Below are positions 42,637 through 52,651 of a stretch of 64,000 bases of DNA, piece after piece. The first letter of the stretch is position 1; each line of letters starts with the position of its first letter. The position numbers were made by a program, and so were the translations under genes. The stretch is from Ornithodoros turicata. Lineage: Eukaryota > Arthropoda > Arachnida > Ixodida > Argasidae. The DNA is taken from assembly GCF_037126465.1 (NCBI RefSeq), contig NC_088201.1, forward strand, positions 231,342,258 to 231,406,257, given 5' to 3'. The notes below the pieces were generated by a model, which saw nothing but the letters and a program-made list of their open reading frames with translations, searched no databases and was not told the origin of the DNA.

Positions 42637-42850
42637 TCTGTTTATCACATTTCCAAGCGCATCGCATCAATATGATATGATATTAATTATTTAATTGATT
42701 AATTAAAAAGTTTCCACATGTCTCTACAGAGGTTCGTACGTGCTATTATCATGTGGAATAATCCATGTACCGATTGGCGCTGTTTCAGAACAAATTGCGG
42801 TAAAACAACGAGGACCCAATATATCTGGAACGTCCACGAAAGAGTTACAT

Positions 42851-42923
42851 CGCCCGAACGGGGACTCGAACCCCGGACCGTTAGGTTAAAAGCCTAACGC
42901 TCTACCGACTGAGCTATCCGGGC
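42851..42923 (-). tRNA. tRNA-Lys(UUU) unit 30, 73 nt
   Basis: Intact although its 3' spacer carries the same ATTGGCGCTG marker as deleted unit 29. Confidence 0.93.
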
Positions 42924-43136
42924 TCTGTTTATCACATTTCCAAGCGCATCGCATCAATATGATATGATATTAATTATTTAATTGATTAATTAAAAAGTTT
43001 CCACATGTCTCTACAGAGGTTCGTACGTGCTATTATCTTGTGGAATAATCCATGTACCGATTGCGCTGTTTCAGAACAAATTGCGGTAAAACAACGAGGA
43101 CCCAATATATCTGGAACGTCCACGAAAGAGTTACAT

Positions 43137-43209
43137 CGCCCGAACGGGGACTCGAACCCCGGACCGTTAGGTTAAAAGCCTAACGCTCTACCGACTGAGC
43201 TATCCGGGC
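43137..43209 (-). tRNA. tRNA-Lys(UUU) unit 31, 73 nt
   Basis: Intact; start of a homogeneous run of 286-bp units. Confidence 0.93.
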
Positions 43210-43422
43210 TCTGTTTATCACATTTCCAAGCGCATCGCATCAATATGATATGATATTAATTATTTAATTGATTAATTAAAAAGTTTCCACATGTCTCTAC
43301 AGAGGTTCGTACGTGCTATTATCTTGTGGAATAATCCATGTACCGATTGCGCTGTTTCAGAACAAATTGCGGTAAAACAACGAGGACCCAATATATCTGG
43401 AACGTCCACGAAAGAGTTACAT

Positions 43423-43495
43423 CGCCCGAACGGGGACTCGAACCCCGGACCGTTAGGTTAAAAGCCTAACGCTCTACCGACTGAGCTATCCGGGC
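43423..43495 (-). tRNA. tRNA-Lys(UUU) unit 32, 73 nt
   Basis: Intact; spacer as unit 31. Confidence 0.93.
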
Positions 43496-43708
43496 TCTGT
43501 TTATCACATTTCCAAGCGCATCGCATCAATATGATATGATATTAATTATTTAATTGATTAATTAAAAAGTTTCCACATGTCTCTACAGAGGTTCGTACGT
43601 GCTATTATCTTGTGGAATAATCCATGTACCGATTGCGCTGTTTCAGAACAAATTGCGGTAAAACAACGAGGACCCAATATATCTGGAACGTCCACGAAAG
43701 AGTTACAT

Positions 43709-43781
43709 CGCCCGAACGGGGACTCGAACCCCGGACCGTTAGGTTAAAAGCCTAACGCTCTACCGACTGAGCTATCCGGGC
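43709..43781 (-). tRNA. tRNA-Lys(UUU) unit 33, 73 nt
   Basis: Intact; spacer as unit 31. Confidence 0.93.
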
Positions 43782-43993
43782 TCTGTTTATCACATTTCCA
43801 AGCGCATCGCATCATATGATATGATATTAATTATTTAATTGATTAATTAAAAAGTTTCCACATGTCTCTACAGAGGTTCGTACGTGCTATTATCTTGTGG
43901 AATAATCCATGTACCGATTGCGCTGTTTCAGAACAAATTGCGGTAAAACAACGAGGACCCAATATATCTGGAACGTCCACGAAAGAGTTACAT

Positions 43994-44066
43994 CGCCCGA
44001 ACGGGGACTCGAACCCCGGACCGTTAGGTTAAAAGCCTAACGCTCTACCGACTGAGCTATCCGGGC
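43994..44066 (-). tRNA. tRNA-Lys(UUU) unit 34, 73 nt
   Basis: Intact; one base shorter spacer (GCATCATATGATATG). Confidence 0.93.
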
Positions 44067-44279
44067 TCTGTTTATCACATTTCCAAGCGCATCGCATCAA
44101 TATGATATGATATTAATTATTTAATTGATTAATTACAAAGTTACCACTTGCCTCTGCAGAGGTTCACACGTGCTATTATCTTGAGAAATAATCCATGTAC
44201 TGATTGCGTTGTTTCAGAACAAATTGCTGTAAAACAACGAGGACCCAATATATCTGGAACGTCCACTAAAGAGTTACAT

Positions 44280-44352
44280 CGCCCGAACGGGGACTCGAAC
44301 CCCGGACCGTTAGGTTAAAAGCCTAACGCTCTACCGACTGAGCTATCCGGGC
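44280..44352 (-). tRNA. tRNA-Lys(UUU) unit 35, 73 nt
   Basis: Intact; first unit with the CTCTGCAGAGGTTCACACG spacer type. Confidence 0.93.
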
Positions 44353-44565
44353 TCTGTTTATCACATTTCCAAGCGCATCGCATCAATATGATATGATATT
44401 AATTATTTAATTGATTAATTACAAAGTTACCACTTGCCTCTGCAGAGGTTCACACGTGCTATTATCTTGAGAAATAATCCATGTACTGATTGCGTTGTTT
44501 CAGAACAAATTGCGGTAAAACAACGAGGACCCAATATATCTGGAACGTCCACGAAAGAGTTACAT

Positions 44566-44638
44566 CGCCCGAACGGGGACTCGAACCCCGGACCGTTAGG
44601 TTAAAAGCCTAACGCTCTACCGACTGAGCTATCCGGGC
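44566..44638 (-). tRNA. tRNA-Lys(UUU) unit 36, 73 nt
   Basis: Intact; GTTCACACG spacer type. Confidence 0.93.
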
Positions 44639-44851
44639 TCTGTTTATCACATTTCCAAGCGCATCGCATCAATATGATATGATATTAATTATTTAATTGA
44701 TTAATTACAAAGTTACCACTTGCCTCTGCAGAGGTTCACACGTGCTATTATCTTGAGAAATAATCCATGTACTGATTGCGCTGTTTCAGAACAAATTGCG
44801 GTAAAACAACGAGGACCCAATATATCTGGAACGTCCACGAAAGAGTTACAT

Positions 44852-44924
44852 CGCCCGAACGGGGACTCGAACCCCGGACCGTTAGGTTAAAAGCCTAACG
44901 CTCTACCGACTGAGCTATCCGGGC
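44852..44924 (-). tRNA. tRNA-Lys(UUU) unit 37, 73 nt
   Basis: Intact; GTTCACACG spacer type with ATTGCGCTG. Confidence 0.93.
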
Positions 44925-45137
44925 TCTGTTTATCACATTTCCAAGCGCATCGCATCAATATGATATGATATTAATTATTTAATTGATTAATTAAAAAGTT
45001 TCCACATGTCTCTACAGAGGTTCGTACGTGCTATTATCTTGTGGAATAATCCATGTACCGATTGCGCTGTTTCAGAACAAATTGCGGTAAAACAACGAGG
45101 ACCCAATATATCTGGAACGTCCACGAAAGAGTTACAT

Positions 45138-45210
45138 CGCCCGAACGGGGACTCGAACCCCGGACCGTTAGGTTAAAAGCCTAACGCTCTACCGACTGAG
45201 CTATCCGGGC
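45138..45210 (-). tRNA. tRNA-Lys(UUU) unit 38, 73 nt
   Basis: Intact; reverts to the CACATGTCTCTACAG spacer. Confidence 0.93.
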
Positions 45211-45423
45211 TCTGTTTATCACATTTCCAAGCGCATCGCATCAATATGATATGATATTAATTATTTAATTGATTAATTACAAAGTTACCACTTGCCTCTG
45301 CAGAGGTTCACACGTGCTATTATCTTGAGAAATAATCCATGTACTGATTGCGTTGTTTCAGAACAAATTGCGGTAAAACAACGAGGACCCAATATATCTG
45401 GAACGTCCACGAAAGAGTTACAT

Positions 45424-45496
45424 CGCCCGAACGGGGACTCGAACCCCGGACCGTTAGGTTAAAAGCCTAACGCTCTACCGACTGAGCTATCCGGGC
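45424..45496 (-). tRNA. tRNA-Lys(UUU) unit 39, 73 nt
   Basis: Intact; first member of a 568-bp dimer repeated at units 41-42. Confidence 0.93.
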
Positions 45497-45705
45497 TCTG
45501 TTCGTCGTGTTTTCAAGCGCATCGCATCAATATATGATATTAATTATTTATTTGATTAATTACGAAGTTACCACTTGCCTCTGAAGAGGTTCATACGTGC
45601 TATTATCTTGAGAAATAATCCATGTACTGATTGCGTTGTTTCAGAATAAATTGGGTAAAACAACGAGGACCCAATATTTCCGGAACGTCCACTGAAGAGT
45701 TACAA

Positions 45706-45778
45706 CGCCCGAACGGGGACTCGAACCCCGGACCGTTAGGTTAAAAGCCTAACGCTCTACCGACTGAGCGATCCGGGC
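45706..45778 (-). tRNA. tRNA-Lys(UUU) unit 40, 73 nt, position-9 variant
   Basis: A to C at tRNA position 9 changes the A box start from TAGCTC to TCGCTC, which may weaken TFIIIC binding and the tertiary fold. Confidence 0.85.
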
Positions 45779-45991
45779 TCTGTTTATCATATTTCCAAGC
45801 GCTTCGCATCAATATGATATGATATTAATTATTTAATTGATTAATTACAAAGTTACCACTTGCCTCTGCAGAGGTTCACACGTGCTATTATCTTGAGAAA
45901 TAATCCATGTACTGATTGCGTTGTTTCAGAACAAATTGCGGTAAAACAACGAGGACCCAATATATCTGGAACGTCCACGAAAGAGTTACAT

Positions 45992-46064
45992 CGCCCGAAC
46001 GGGGACTCGAACCCCGGACCGTTAGGTTAAAAGCCTAACGCTCTACCGACTGAGCTATCCGGGC
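45992..46064 (-). tRNA. tRNA-Lys(UUU) unit 41, 73 nt
   Basis: Intact; duplicate of unit 39. Confidence 0.93.
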
Positions 46065-46273
46065 TCTGTTCGTCGTGTTTTCAAGCGCATCGCATCAATA
46101 TATGATATTAATTATTTATTTGATTAATTACGAAGTTACCACTTGCCTCTGAAGAGGTTCATACGTGCTATTATCTTGAGAAATAATCCATGTACTGATT
46201 GCGTTGTTTCAGAATAAATTGGGTAAAACAACGAGGACCCAATATTTCCGGAACGTCCACTGAAGAGTTACAA

Positions 46274-46346
46274 CGCCCGAACGGGGACTCGAACCCCGGA
46301 CCGTTAGGTTAAAAGCCTAACGCTCTACCGACTGAGCGATCCGGGC
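46274..46346 (-). tRNA. tRNA-Lys(UUU) unit 42, 73 nt, position-9 variant
   Basis: Duplicate of unit 40 with the same A-box change; last complete unit before the scrambled right edge. Confidence 0.85.
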
Positions 46347-46530
46347 TCTGTTTATCACATTTTCAAGCGCTTCGCATCAATATGATATGATATTAATTAT
46401 TTAATTGATTAACTACAAAGTTACCACTTGCCTCTACAGAGGTTCATACGTGCTATTAAATTGAGAAATAGTAATCCATGTACTGATTGCGCTGTTTCCT
46501 ATCCGGGCTGAACGCTGAGCTATCCGGGCC

Positions 46531-47179
46531 CTGTTTATCGCATTTTCAAGCGCATCCCATCAATATTATATGACATAAATATTGAATTGATCAATTATTA
46601 TTTAATTGATCGAGTCGCCATTTGACTCGAATGTGTTCGTGCCTTCGCCGTCGTGGCCAGCGGTGGTAAGATGGGCACGACGCCGCAGCCGATTAAAATT
46701 CCATCGGCGCACAAGTCCAGCTGAATCGCTCCAAAAGTGACGTAACGTAAAGAAAGCCAAATCAAAGCTTAGTAATGTGACGTCAATCGCTTCAAAGAAA
46801 GGCGATTGGCTTATCATATCTTCAGAGCCGTTATCGTGAACACATTCCGATCAAACTAAAGAGGTTGCTATGAGCGAGTGTTAGGAGGTCCGAAGGCGCA
46901 ACGGTTCTGAAAATATGATAAGCCAATCGCGCTGTTTCTCAGACACGGGTCACGTCGCTGAGCTTGGATGTGATAACTTCGTTTACCGTATATCGTTCTC
47001 GTAGAGTTCTTCCGATGCACTGATGGCAAATTCTGGTGGTCAAAACGCGGCGGCTCGACCCTGCGCTCGGAAATTGCTCGCCTGGCTCCCGCACCAGGTC
47101 ACGTGACAGCAGGGATGGGTGCAGTATTTGAATACATTGTAATTAAAATCAAATAATTTATGCTGGAAGAAAGGGGATC
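46531..47179. other. right flank of the array with an inverted repeat
   Basis: 46799-46828 (GCGATTGGCTTATCATAT...GAGCCGTT) pairs with 46901-46935 (AACGGTTCTG...ATATGATAAGCCAATCGC), a diverged hairpin with a spacer of about 70 bp. CAGGGATGGGTGCAGTATTTG at 47112 resembles a hAT terminus. Otherwise unassigned. Confidence 0.45.
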
Positions 47180-47340
47180 CGGCGACAGCTAAATTAAATA
47201 GGTACTAACAAAATCTGAGGCAGACAACGAAGATGGAAGAAGTCGGAAAAGGGGGAGTTATTTATTTACTAGTGAAAAGTTAAGGGGGAAGCAAACGTTC
47301 TGGCAGAAGCTCCGCCTTCGTCAGGACTACATATTATAAA
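47180..47340 (-). mobile_element. fragment related to the 6852-7146 palindrome; hammerhead-like motif
   Basis: On the minus strand CCTGACGAAGGCGGAGC is followed by TTCTGCCAGAACGTTTGC. It shares GGCGGAGCTTC(C/T)GCC and the flanking order with the palindrome at 6852-7146, including AAGGGGG/AAAGTTA segments and a GAAGAC(A)ACGAAG-like start. CTGANGA-stem-GAA is reminiscent of the hammerhead ribozyme core carried by Penelope-like retroelements, but the GAAA box is imperfect here (GAAC). Confidence 0.35.
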
Positions 47341-47841
47341 TATTATATTAAAATATTAATAATTATGTATACACATATACATATAAATGTATTTATATTT
47401 TTTATCTAAATACAGACTCGAAAAATTTATTTATAAATATATTTCACTTCCAATTTTTGAGTATTTATTTTGTCAATACTTTATAAAAACTCCTAAATAC
47501 GCAAGATACTGACTGATATCTTAAAGTTACCCCGCGTTGGACCTTTCGGTAAGAAGGGCAAAGCGGAGCTAGGAGAGGCGCGCAGTTATGCCGCGTTTTC
47601 GCAAGCACGCACTTGCGACGAACCATTTTAGACGGCGAGTTTTTCACTGTTGTTGCGGACAACGGTGGGGACTACCCGACTACCTTGTCGCGCGAAGCAC
47701 CTTAGTCAAATTTAATACAATCCTTTCTTGATCGGCTCATGTAGAGAGGTGTTCTCCTTTGCGAATCTGGTGCTATGTGCCGAACAAAAGATAACTAGCA
47801 AGTGCAGACTTCGAGAAGCTTCTAATATTGATGAAAGAAAG

Positions 47842-47990
47842 ACGGAAGTCGCCGAAAAGGATAGCCAGCTGTAGGACTCGAACCCACACTTTCTGGATTA
47901 CCGGAAGGTAATCCGGTAATCCAGAAGATGTGGGTTCGAGTCCTACAGCTGGCTAACCTTTTCAGTGACTTCCATCTTTCGTCATTAATT
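47842..47990. mobile_element. head-to-head pair of tRNA-derived SINE fragments
   Basis: Both arms contain GTGGGTTCGAGTCCTACAG followed by CTGGCTA(A/T)CCTTTTC, GACTTCC and TCTTTC, pointing outward. The B box GGTTCGAGTCC is intact in both, and ATCCAGAA plus GGTAATCC at the centre look like an anticodon arm. No A box is present. The arms pair for about 70 bp with few mismatches. It is a second SINE family, distinct from Ruka and from tRNA-Lys. Confidence 0.6.
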
Positions 47991-48199
47991 TCTTAGACAC
48001 TTTGAGGCTTTGTTTGTATTTGTCATTTCTATGTGTTCCCAGCATCAGAACATCAATTTCTAATATTGAAATCACCATGATATTCGAACACATAAATACT
48101 ATCGCTCCTTGTTGATTTGTTGTTACGATCATCATTACTTCTCTTAATCCAGATGACATCTTCCTCACAGTATTTACAGTAGTAGTAGTAGTTGGTGTA

Positions 48200-48345
48200 T
48201 TTAAACACTGTATTTATATTTTGTATTTAAATACTCACATTGAAGAGTACCAATGCTGGCTATTTAAATGCCTTTTTCAACAAAGTATTTTGTATCTATA
48301 TTTAAATACTCGAAAAATCTATTTATGCCCATTACCGAATTACAG
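48200..48345. mobile_element. AT-rich hAT-like terminus
   Basis: Repeated TATTTAAATAC motifs end in TATTTATGCCCATTACCG, close to the inverse of the hAT-like start at 17749. With the start at 47112 it could bound one degenerate element, but no target duplication is visible. Confidence 0.35.
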
Positions 48346-49120
48346 GCAATGTTTGCGCATGTTTCCCGCAAGAGGTGCTGAACGCCAGAGGGCAGGACCG
48401 CCGCCTGTGATGCGCGTTGTCCCCGCGAGGGGATACCACCTCCGGCGGCCCCATGTATTTTCTATGGGACAAACTTTGCCGTCTCTTTCGGTAAATAATG
48501 AACCGATTTTCACGAGACTGGCCTTGTTGGATAGCATTCGGAAATGCGCTTTGTCGCTTCAGGAAAAAATATTGCTTTTCTCAAGACATTTTTCTAAACG
48601 CGTTATTGAAGTACAAAAAATTACCAAAATTGGATACTCAAGCTTTGACACGCTCTGATAAAAAAAAACTAAGAGACCCAAGAAAGACGCCCAAGGAACC
48701 CTGTTTCTTTGCGTTCGCTCATCATGCCACAATACGCGTGGCTTCCAGACAAAGCGCTCTCTCGAAGTAAATGAAGCAGCAAGCCAGGGAGCGCAATCTT
48801 TGTTGCAGCCGACGCGACAGATATAGCCAGCCAGCAAGGTCAAGTGACACAACGTGACGTCTATACCTGATGTGATATCACCAGCCGCGGCATGGTCCTC
48901 CTCTTCGTAGCGGTGGCCGGCTGTGGACTACGCACTGTAAGATAATGGTTTGGAGCGAAGTGAGCTGTCGTGAACGTCAGGTTCCAGTTGAAAATCGGGG
49001 GGAAATCCTTAGCAGTTTAATTTCTAACTGACTGCTAATCGCCGTCTTTCCATCTTTTACAATTTATTTTCACGAAACGCGTGCGGTCGAGGTAGAGTAG
49101 AAAAGTAATTGAAACAAATA
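48346..49120. other. unassigned stretch
   Basis: Overlapping frames of up to 145 codons at 48221-48852 lack any domain. Nothing else recognised. Confidence 0.3.
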
Positions 49121-49791
49121 CAGTCAAACCTCGATTTATGAACCTTCGATTTATGGATTCCCTCGTTTTATGAACACGAGCACAGGGAACCAAACTTTTT
49201 CCATTCATTTTTCCCTCGTTTTATGGACCTCGGTATTCGAATAATGAACGGAATTTCTGGGAACCAACTAGGAGTTGCCCAGCGTTTTTGCCCTCAATTT
49301 ATGAACGGATCGTTCCGAGGTCAACAGAAACCTTCAAAGGGATAATTCCGTAGTCTTATGAATGACGCCTGAACGGACAAAACGTTTTCCAGGTATTGCA
49401 CCCTCGGTTCTTAACCCCTCGAAATCCGAACAACAAACGGGTTTTCTGGGGTCGTACAAGCTGCGACCAAGTGTTCCTGACCTCGGTTGATGAATAAGGT
49501 GGTCGCTGTCACCCGGAGGTTAATAAACGGAGGTTAAAAATCCCGGAGGAAATCCGAGACCAGTCCCGTGCGAATGTGGTGACATCTCTTATTTACAAGA
49601 TTGACACAGCAGAAGGCATGTTCAAAAGCAAAATTACACAATATATGGCATTATAAACACAATCCCAACTCGGAAATACTGTTGCATTTGCTCGATAGTA
49701 GTCAGTTAACTGAATTTTCGATTTATGAATTCCTCGATTTATGAACGATTTTTCGGGGAACCGAGGGTGTTCATAAATCGAGGGTTGACTG
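49121..49791. mobile_element. Tigger/pogo-like MITE, copy 2
   Basis: TA-flanked ends CAGTCAAACCTCGATTTATG / ATAAATCGAGGGTTGACTG. Nearly collinear with the reverse complement of 29495-30327, including TTTGCCCTCAATTTATGAAC and CACCCTCGGTTCTTAACC. Confidence 0.88.
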
Positions 49792-49857
49792 TAGTATGTT
49801 TCGTTGTTGGTTGGAAATTGATCGATTATTTCACGTGCCGCACGGGCTACAAGAATA

Positions 49858-50068
49858 CAGGGTTTTCAAAATTAAGCTTTCACGAGCGCTACGCAAACAC
49901 AACGATGACAGGAAACCGGATGATAACTTTACGCTACTCGTGTAAGAAACAGGTGCTGCTAATTATGTAGCACCTGTTTCCTACTCAAGGAACAGAAAAA
50001 GTAGCACCCGTTTTCTTTTGTTCGCCTATTTATAAAGTGCTAGTGAAAGCTTAATTTTGAACACCCTG
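49858..50068. mobile_element. mariner-like MITE
   Basis: Ends CAGGGTTTTCAAAATTAAGC / GCTTAATTTTGAACACCCTG form a 28-bp inverted repeat with TA on both sides, a Tc1/mariner signature. A hairpin of AACAGGTGCT/AGCACCTGTT sits at the centre. 211 bp, no coding frame. Confidence 0.82.
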
Positions 50069-50293
50069 TATAGAAACGTCCGAAAAACTTTAAAGATGTG
50101 GGTGGAACAAACGGATAAAGAACAGAGTTGATTAAAAAAAGACAACTTTAAATAAAACAGCAACTACACATTTTGAAAGTGTCTGTCTCTTAGCTGCATT
50201 GTACGTTGCGGATGACTGCCAACCATGGTATAGTAAATTCGGTTTTCTGTAAATAATAAATTAAGAAATAATCGCAATAGATTGCTATTAAAT

Positions 50294-50308
50294 GAAAAAA
50301 AAAAAAAA
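50294..50308 (-). terminator. Pol III T-run terminator
   Basis: An A run on the plus strand gives about 14 consecutive T just downstream of the tRNA-Lys at 50311-50383. Confidence 0.9.
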
Positions 50309-50310
50309 CT

Positions 50311-50383
50311 CGCCCGAACGGGGACTCGAACCCCGGACCGTTAGGTTAAAAGCCTAACGCTCTACCGACTGAGCTATCCGGGC
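50311..50383 (-). tRNA. tRNA-Lys(UUU), solitary copy with a strong terminator
   Basis: Identical over 73 nt to the intact array units, with A and B boxes and UUU anticodon. Its flanks are unrelated to the array spacer. On the minus strand a run of 14 T begins 3 nt after the gene, an excellent Pol III terminator. Of all tRNA-Lys copies here this one looks most clearly expressible. Confidence 0.95.
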
Positions 50384-50747
50384 TCGTAACGCTTTCCGCA
50401 CATTGCCGGAGATAGGCGCGGGAGAGAGAGAGAGAGGCTACATACAGCCCACTTGGTCGTGACAGGTGTTGCGTGCCTTGGACGACGGCGGCCGTCTTCC
50501 GACACCGCACCCTTCATCAACACCTGCTCCCGCGGCAGCTTCTGCAGTGGCTACGTGACGAAAAGTAACTACCGAAGCGAAGTAACGCACGGGGTTGTTG
50601 ATGTTGTTGTTGTTGAATATGGGGTATAGGGATGGTTACTTTTCGTCATGGTTCATGTTAGTCCGAGCTTTGAGTCTCATAGGCCCGGTGTCACCAACGT
50701 CGATGAATATTCTGAACCGAGATCAACGAACAACACGGGCAAATTTT
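50384..50747. other. unassigned stretch
   Basis: Short GA repeat at 50423-50435 and GTT repeat near 50596-50616, which may be a LINE tail remnant. Otherwise nothing assigned. Confidence 0.3.
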
Positions 50748-50905
50748 CCTTGATTCGGTTTTAATCGAAAAACACCGAATACAGAGGGACATTCCAGGAC
50801 ATGACAGATATATAAATTGTTGCACGTGCTGAGCAAGTTGCTGATGCAGATCGGAACAGCGAAAAACGTACGCCGTTATTCGCCCAAAAATAAAAACCGA
50901 AAACC
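50748..50905. mobile_element. partial copy of the CATGGGTAGG MITE
   Basis: Matches the right part of 1729-2131 in opposite orientation (AAACACCGAATACAG, ACATTCCAGGACATGACAG, GTTGCTGATGCAGATC). The boundaries are not clear; CCCGAAAACC-type motifs continue to about 51400. Confidence 0.5.
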
Positions 50906-51658
50906 CCGAAAACCGGAACCCTTGTTATACTGTAGACGGGTTTCATTCTTGTTCTTTATTTGCTGTTGCTGTATTTGTTTTCTTTTTTCTTTTCTTTTTT
51001 CGAGTTCACTGGTTTTACCGGGTTCGGGTGGGAAGAATTGGGTGCCATTTTCAAATCTGCAGATCGGGATGAAATCAGGTGCTACTGGCTACATTCGGGT
51101 GTTATCGGGTTATAACGTGTTTCGCTTTTTTGTCCAGCAAGCCGCCATCGGTTAACATGCATATGTTGGTCAAACAATCTCGCGATTGATAGGGACTATC
51201 GCCGAATCAAATGTGCTCTTCTTACAATTATTATTGCACTCAAATAACATCATCACACATCCGTACAAATTGTTAATAAGTATGCGTGCGATACGTGGTA
51301 AAACTTGATATGCGATTAGAATTGGAAGTACAATCGGTTTGAACACGGATTGCGCCTAAATTGATTCGGGAAGGATTAATTCGGGGGAATCGGGTTTTCT
51401 TTAAAAAAAAGTCACACAGATAGTTATACACCGCTAAAAAAAAGAAAAAGATAAGGGAAGAAGAAAAACGAGTCTCGAAGACGCAAAGCGCGATAATTAC
51501 ACCGGTGCGCTGTATTAATCCGAGTTTTTTTCCTATGGAGGAGCGGTTCCTAAGATGCGGTTCAGCTACCTCTGTAGGGTTTATTCACATGACGTCATCC
51601 GCAGGAGACCGCCACTGCCGCTTGCAGGCAGATGTGCTGCATCGGCCGCCATATTGTA
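50906..51658. other. unassigned A/T-rich stretch
   Basis: ATTCGGG/CGGGTT motifs recur and may belong to a diverged element related to the one at 57725-58835. No gene recognised. Confidence 0.3.
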
Positions 51659-51936
51659 CACTCTTAAAAAAAGGGTGTACTTTAACTCCTTTTTTTTGCG
51701 ACATATATAACACCCTTTTGGAGAGTATAATTACGCTCAAAAGGGTGTCTCCTCAATCTCTTAAGGGAGTAGCATAACACCTTTCTCCCTACTGGAGAGT
51801 AAGGCAGGCAGAAGGTGTTATGCTACTCCTTTGAGGGAGTGAGGAGACACCCTTTTGAGCGTAATTCTACGCTCCAAAAGGGTGTTATGTATGTGGCAAA
51901 AAAAGGAGTTAAAGTACACCCTTTTTTTTAAGAGTG
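51659..51936. mobile_element. foldback MITE FB-E
   Basis: TA-flanked CACTCTTAAAAAAAGGGTG / CACCC...TTTAAGAGTG hairpin, near-symmetrical about TACTGGAGAGTAAGGCAG. See 29196-29480 for the other copy. Confidence 0.86.
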
Positions 51937-51982
51937 TAGGTCCCATCCAAGCCGCTCCCCATATCGCACTCGCCGTATATTT

Positions 51983-52099
51983 AGGAAGGAGTTGCCTCAG
52001 GACAGAAGCCGCCGATATTTCGAACAGAGACTGTTCTTCTTCTGAGAACAGTCTCTGTTCGAAATATCGGCGGCTTCTGTCCTGAGGCAACTCCTTCCT
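51983..52099. repeat. perfect 55-bp-arm palindrome
   Basis: Arms 51983-52037 and 52045-52099 are exact reverse complements with a 7-base loop (TCTTCTG). No similarity to the other elements here. Confidence 0.9.
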
Positions 52100-52651
52100 A
52101 CATTCTACCGGTTCGCTGGATTTCTACCCATCTACGTTCGCCGTATATTTGGTGTTTCAAAGTTATTGTGCTGCGTGATATGTAGCATATCTAAGTAATT
52201 TCCATGTTTCCGACGTTAATACTCATCCAAAAAGCGTATGGCAGCGAACGAAGGCGGGAACATAACTTCGAGGGACCTATACAGTATGGCGGCGAGGTGA
52301 AGTCAGTGAATAAACCCTATAGACTCAAGACCTTTCTCCAGGCGTTTGACAAACGAATCATTCATTCAAGAAGTAAGGGACAGAGCGCGTTGTCGCTCTA
52401 GTGTCAGTTACCTGCTGACGATATGACTAGACCTCTGACTTCTGACACGGTGACCATATAAGTGAAGCCTATATACAGGATCACGAAAAAAATGACCCAA
52501 AGTTTTTAAAAAATGATTCCTCGCACACCAAGCCGCACAACATGTTGGCCCAATATCGGTAATACCGGCCCAATATTGGTCCAATCTTCAACCAATATTG
52601 CATGGGCCAACATTTTGTGCTGCTTGGGAAGAACGGACTGCATACTGTTAC
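52100..52651. other. unassigned stretch
   Basis: Short inverted CCAATATTG/CAATATTGG motifs occur near 52550-52610. No gene recognised. Confidence 0.3.

Larger units (their letters stand above)
34381..46530 (-). repeat. 12-kb tandem array of tRNA-Lys(UUU) units
   Basis: Forty-two tRNA-Lys units, all minus strand, start every 278-286 bp. Each unit is one tRNA-Lys plus an AT-rich spacer of about 212 bp with conserved landmarks (TTCAAGCGCATCGCATC, AATTGATTAATTA, CAGAGGTTCATACGTGC, CCATGTACTGATTGCGC, ACAACGAGGACCCAATAT). Twenty-nine units have 73-nt tRNAs, thirteen have 66-nt tRNAs missing the same 7 nt. The tRNA part is nearly invariant while spacers fall into at least four types. The left edge (34381-34480) keeps a spacer whose tRNA is reduced to ATCCGGGC; the right edge (46497-46530) has scrambled tRNA pieces. 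No open frame of 60 codons exists across the array. Confidence 0.97.

Noticed and set aside
34381..46530. CRISPR-like or rDNA-like tandem array
   Set aside because: The period is near 280 bp and the constant part is a tRNA-Lys gene. There are no short variable spacers, no cas-like genes and no rRNA sequence.
34381..46530. Assembly stutter of a single tRNA unit
   Set aside because: Units carry different substitutions, indels and spacer types in ordered patterns, which simple collapse or stutter would not create. The exact copy number still needs long reads.
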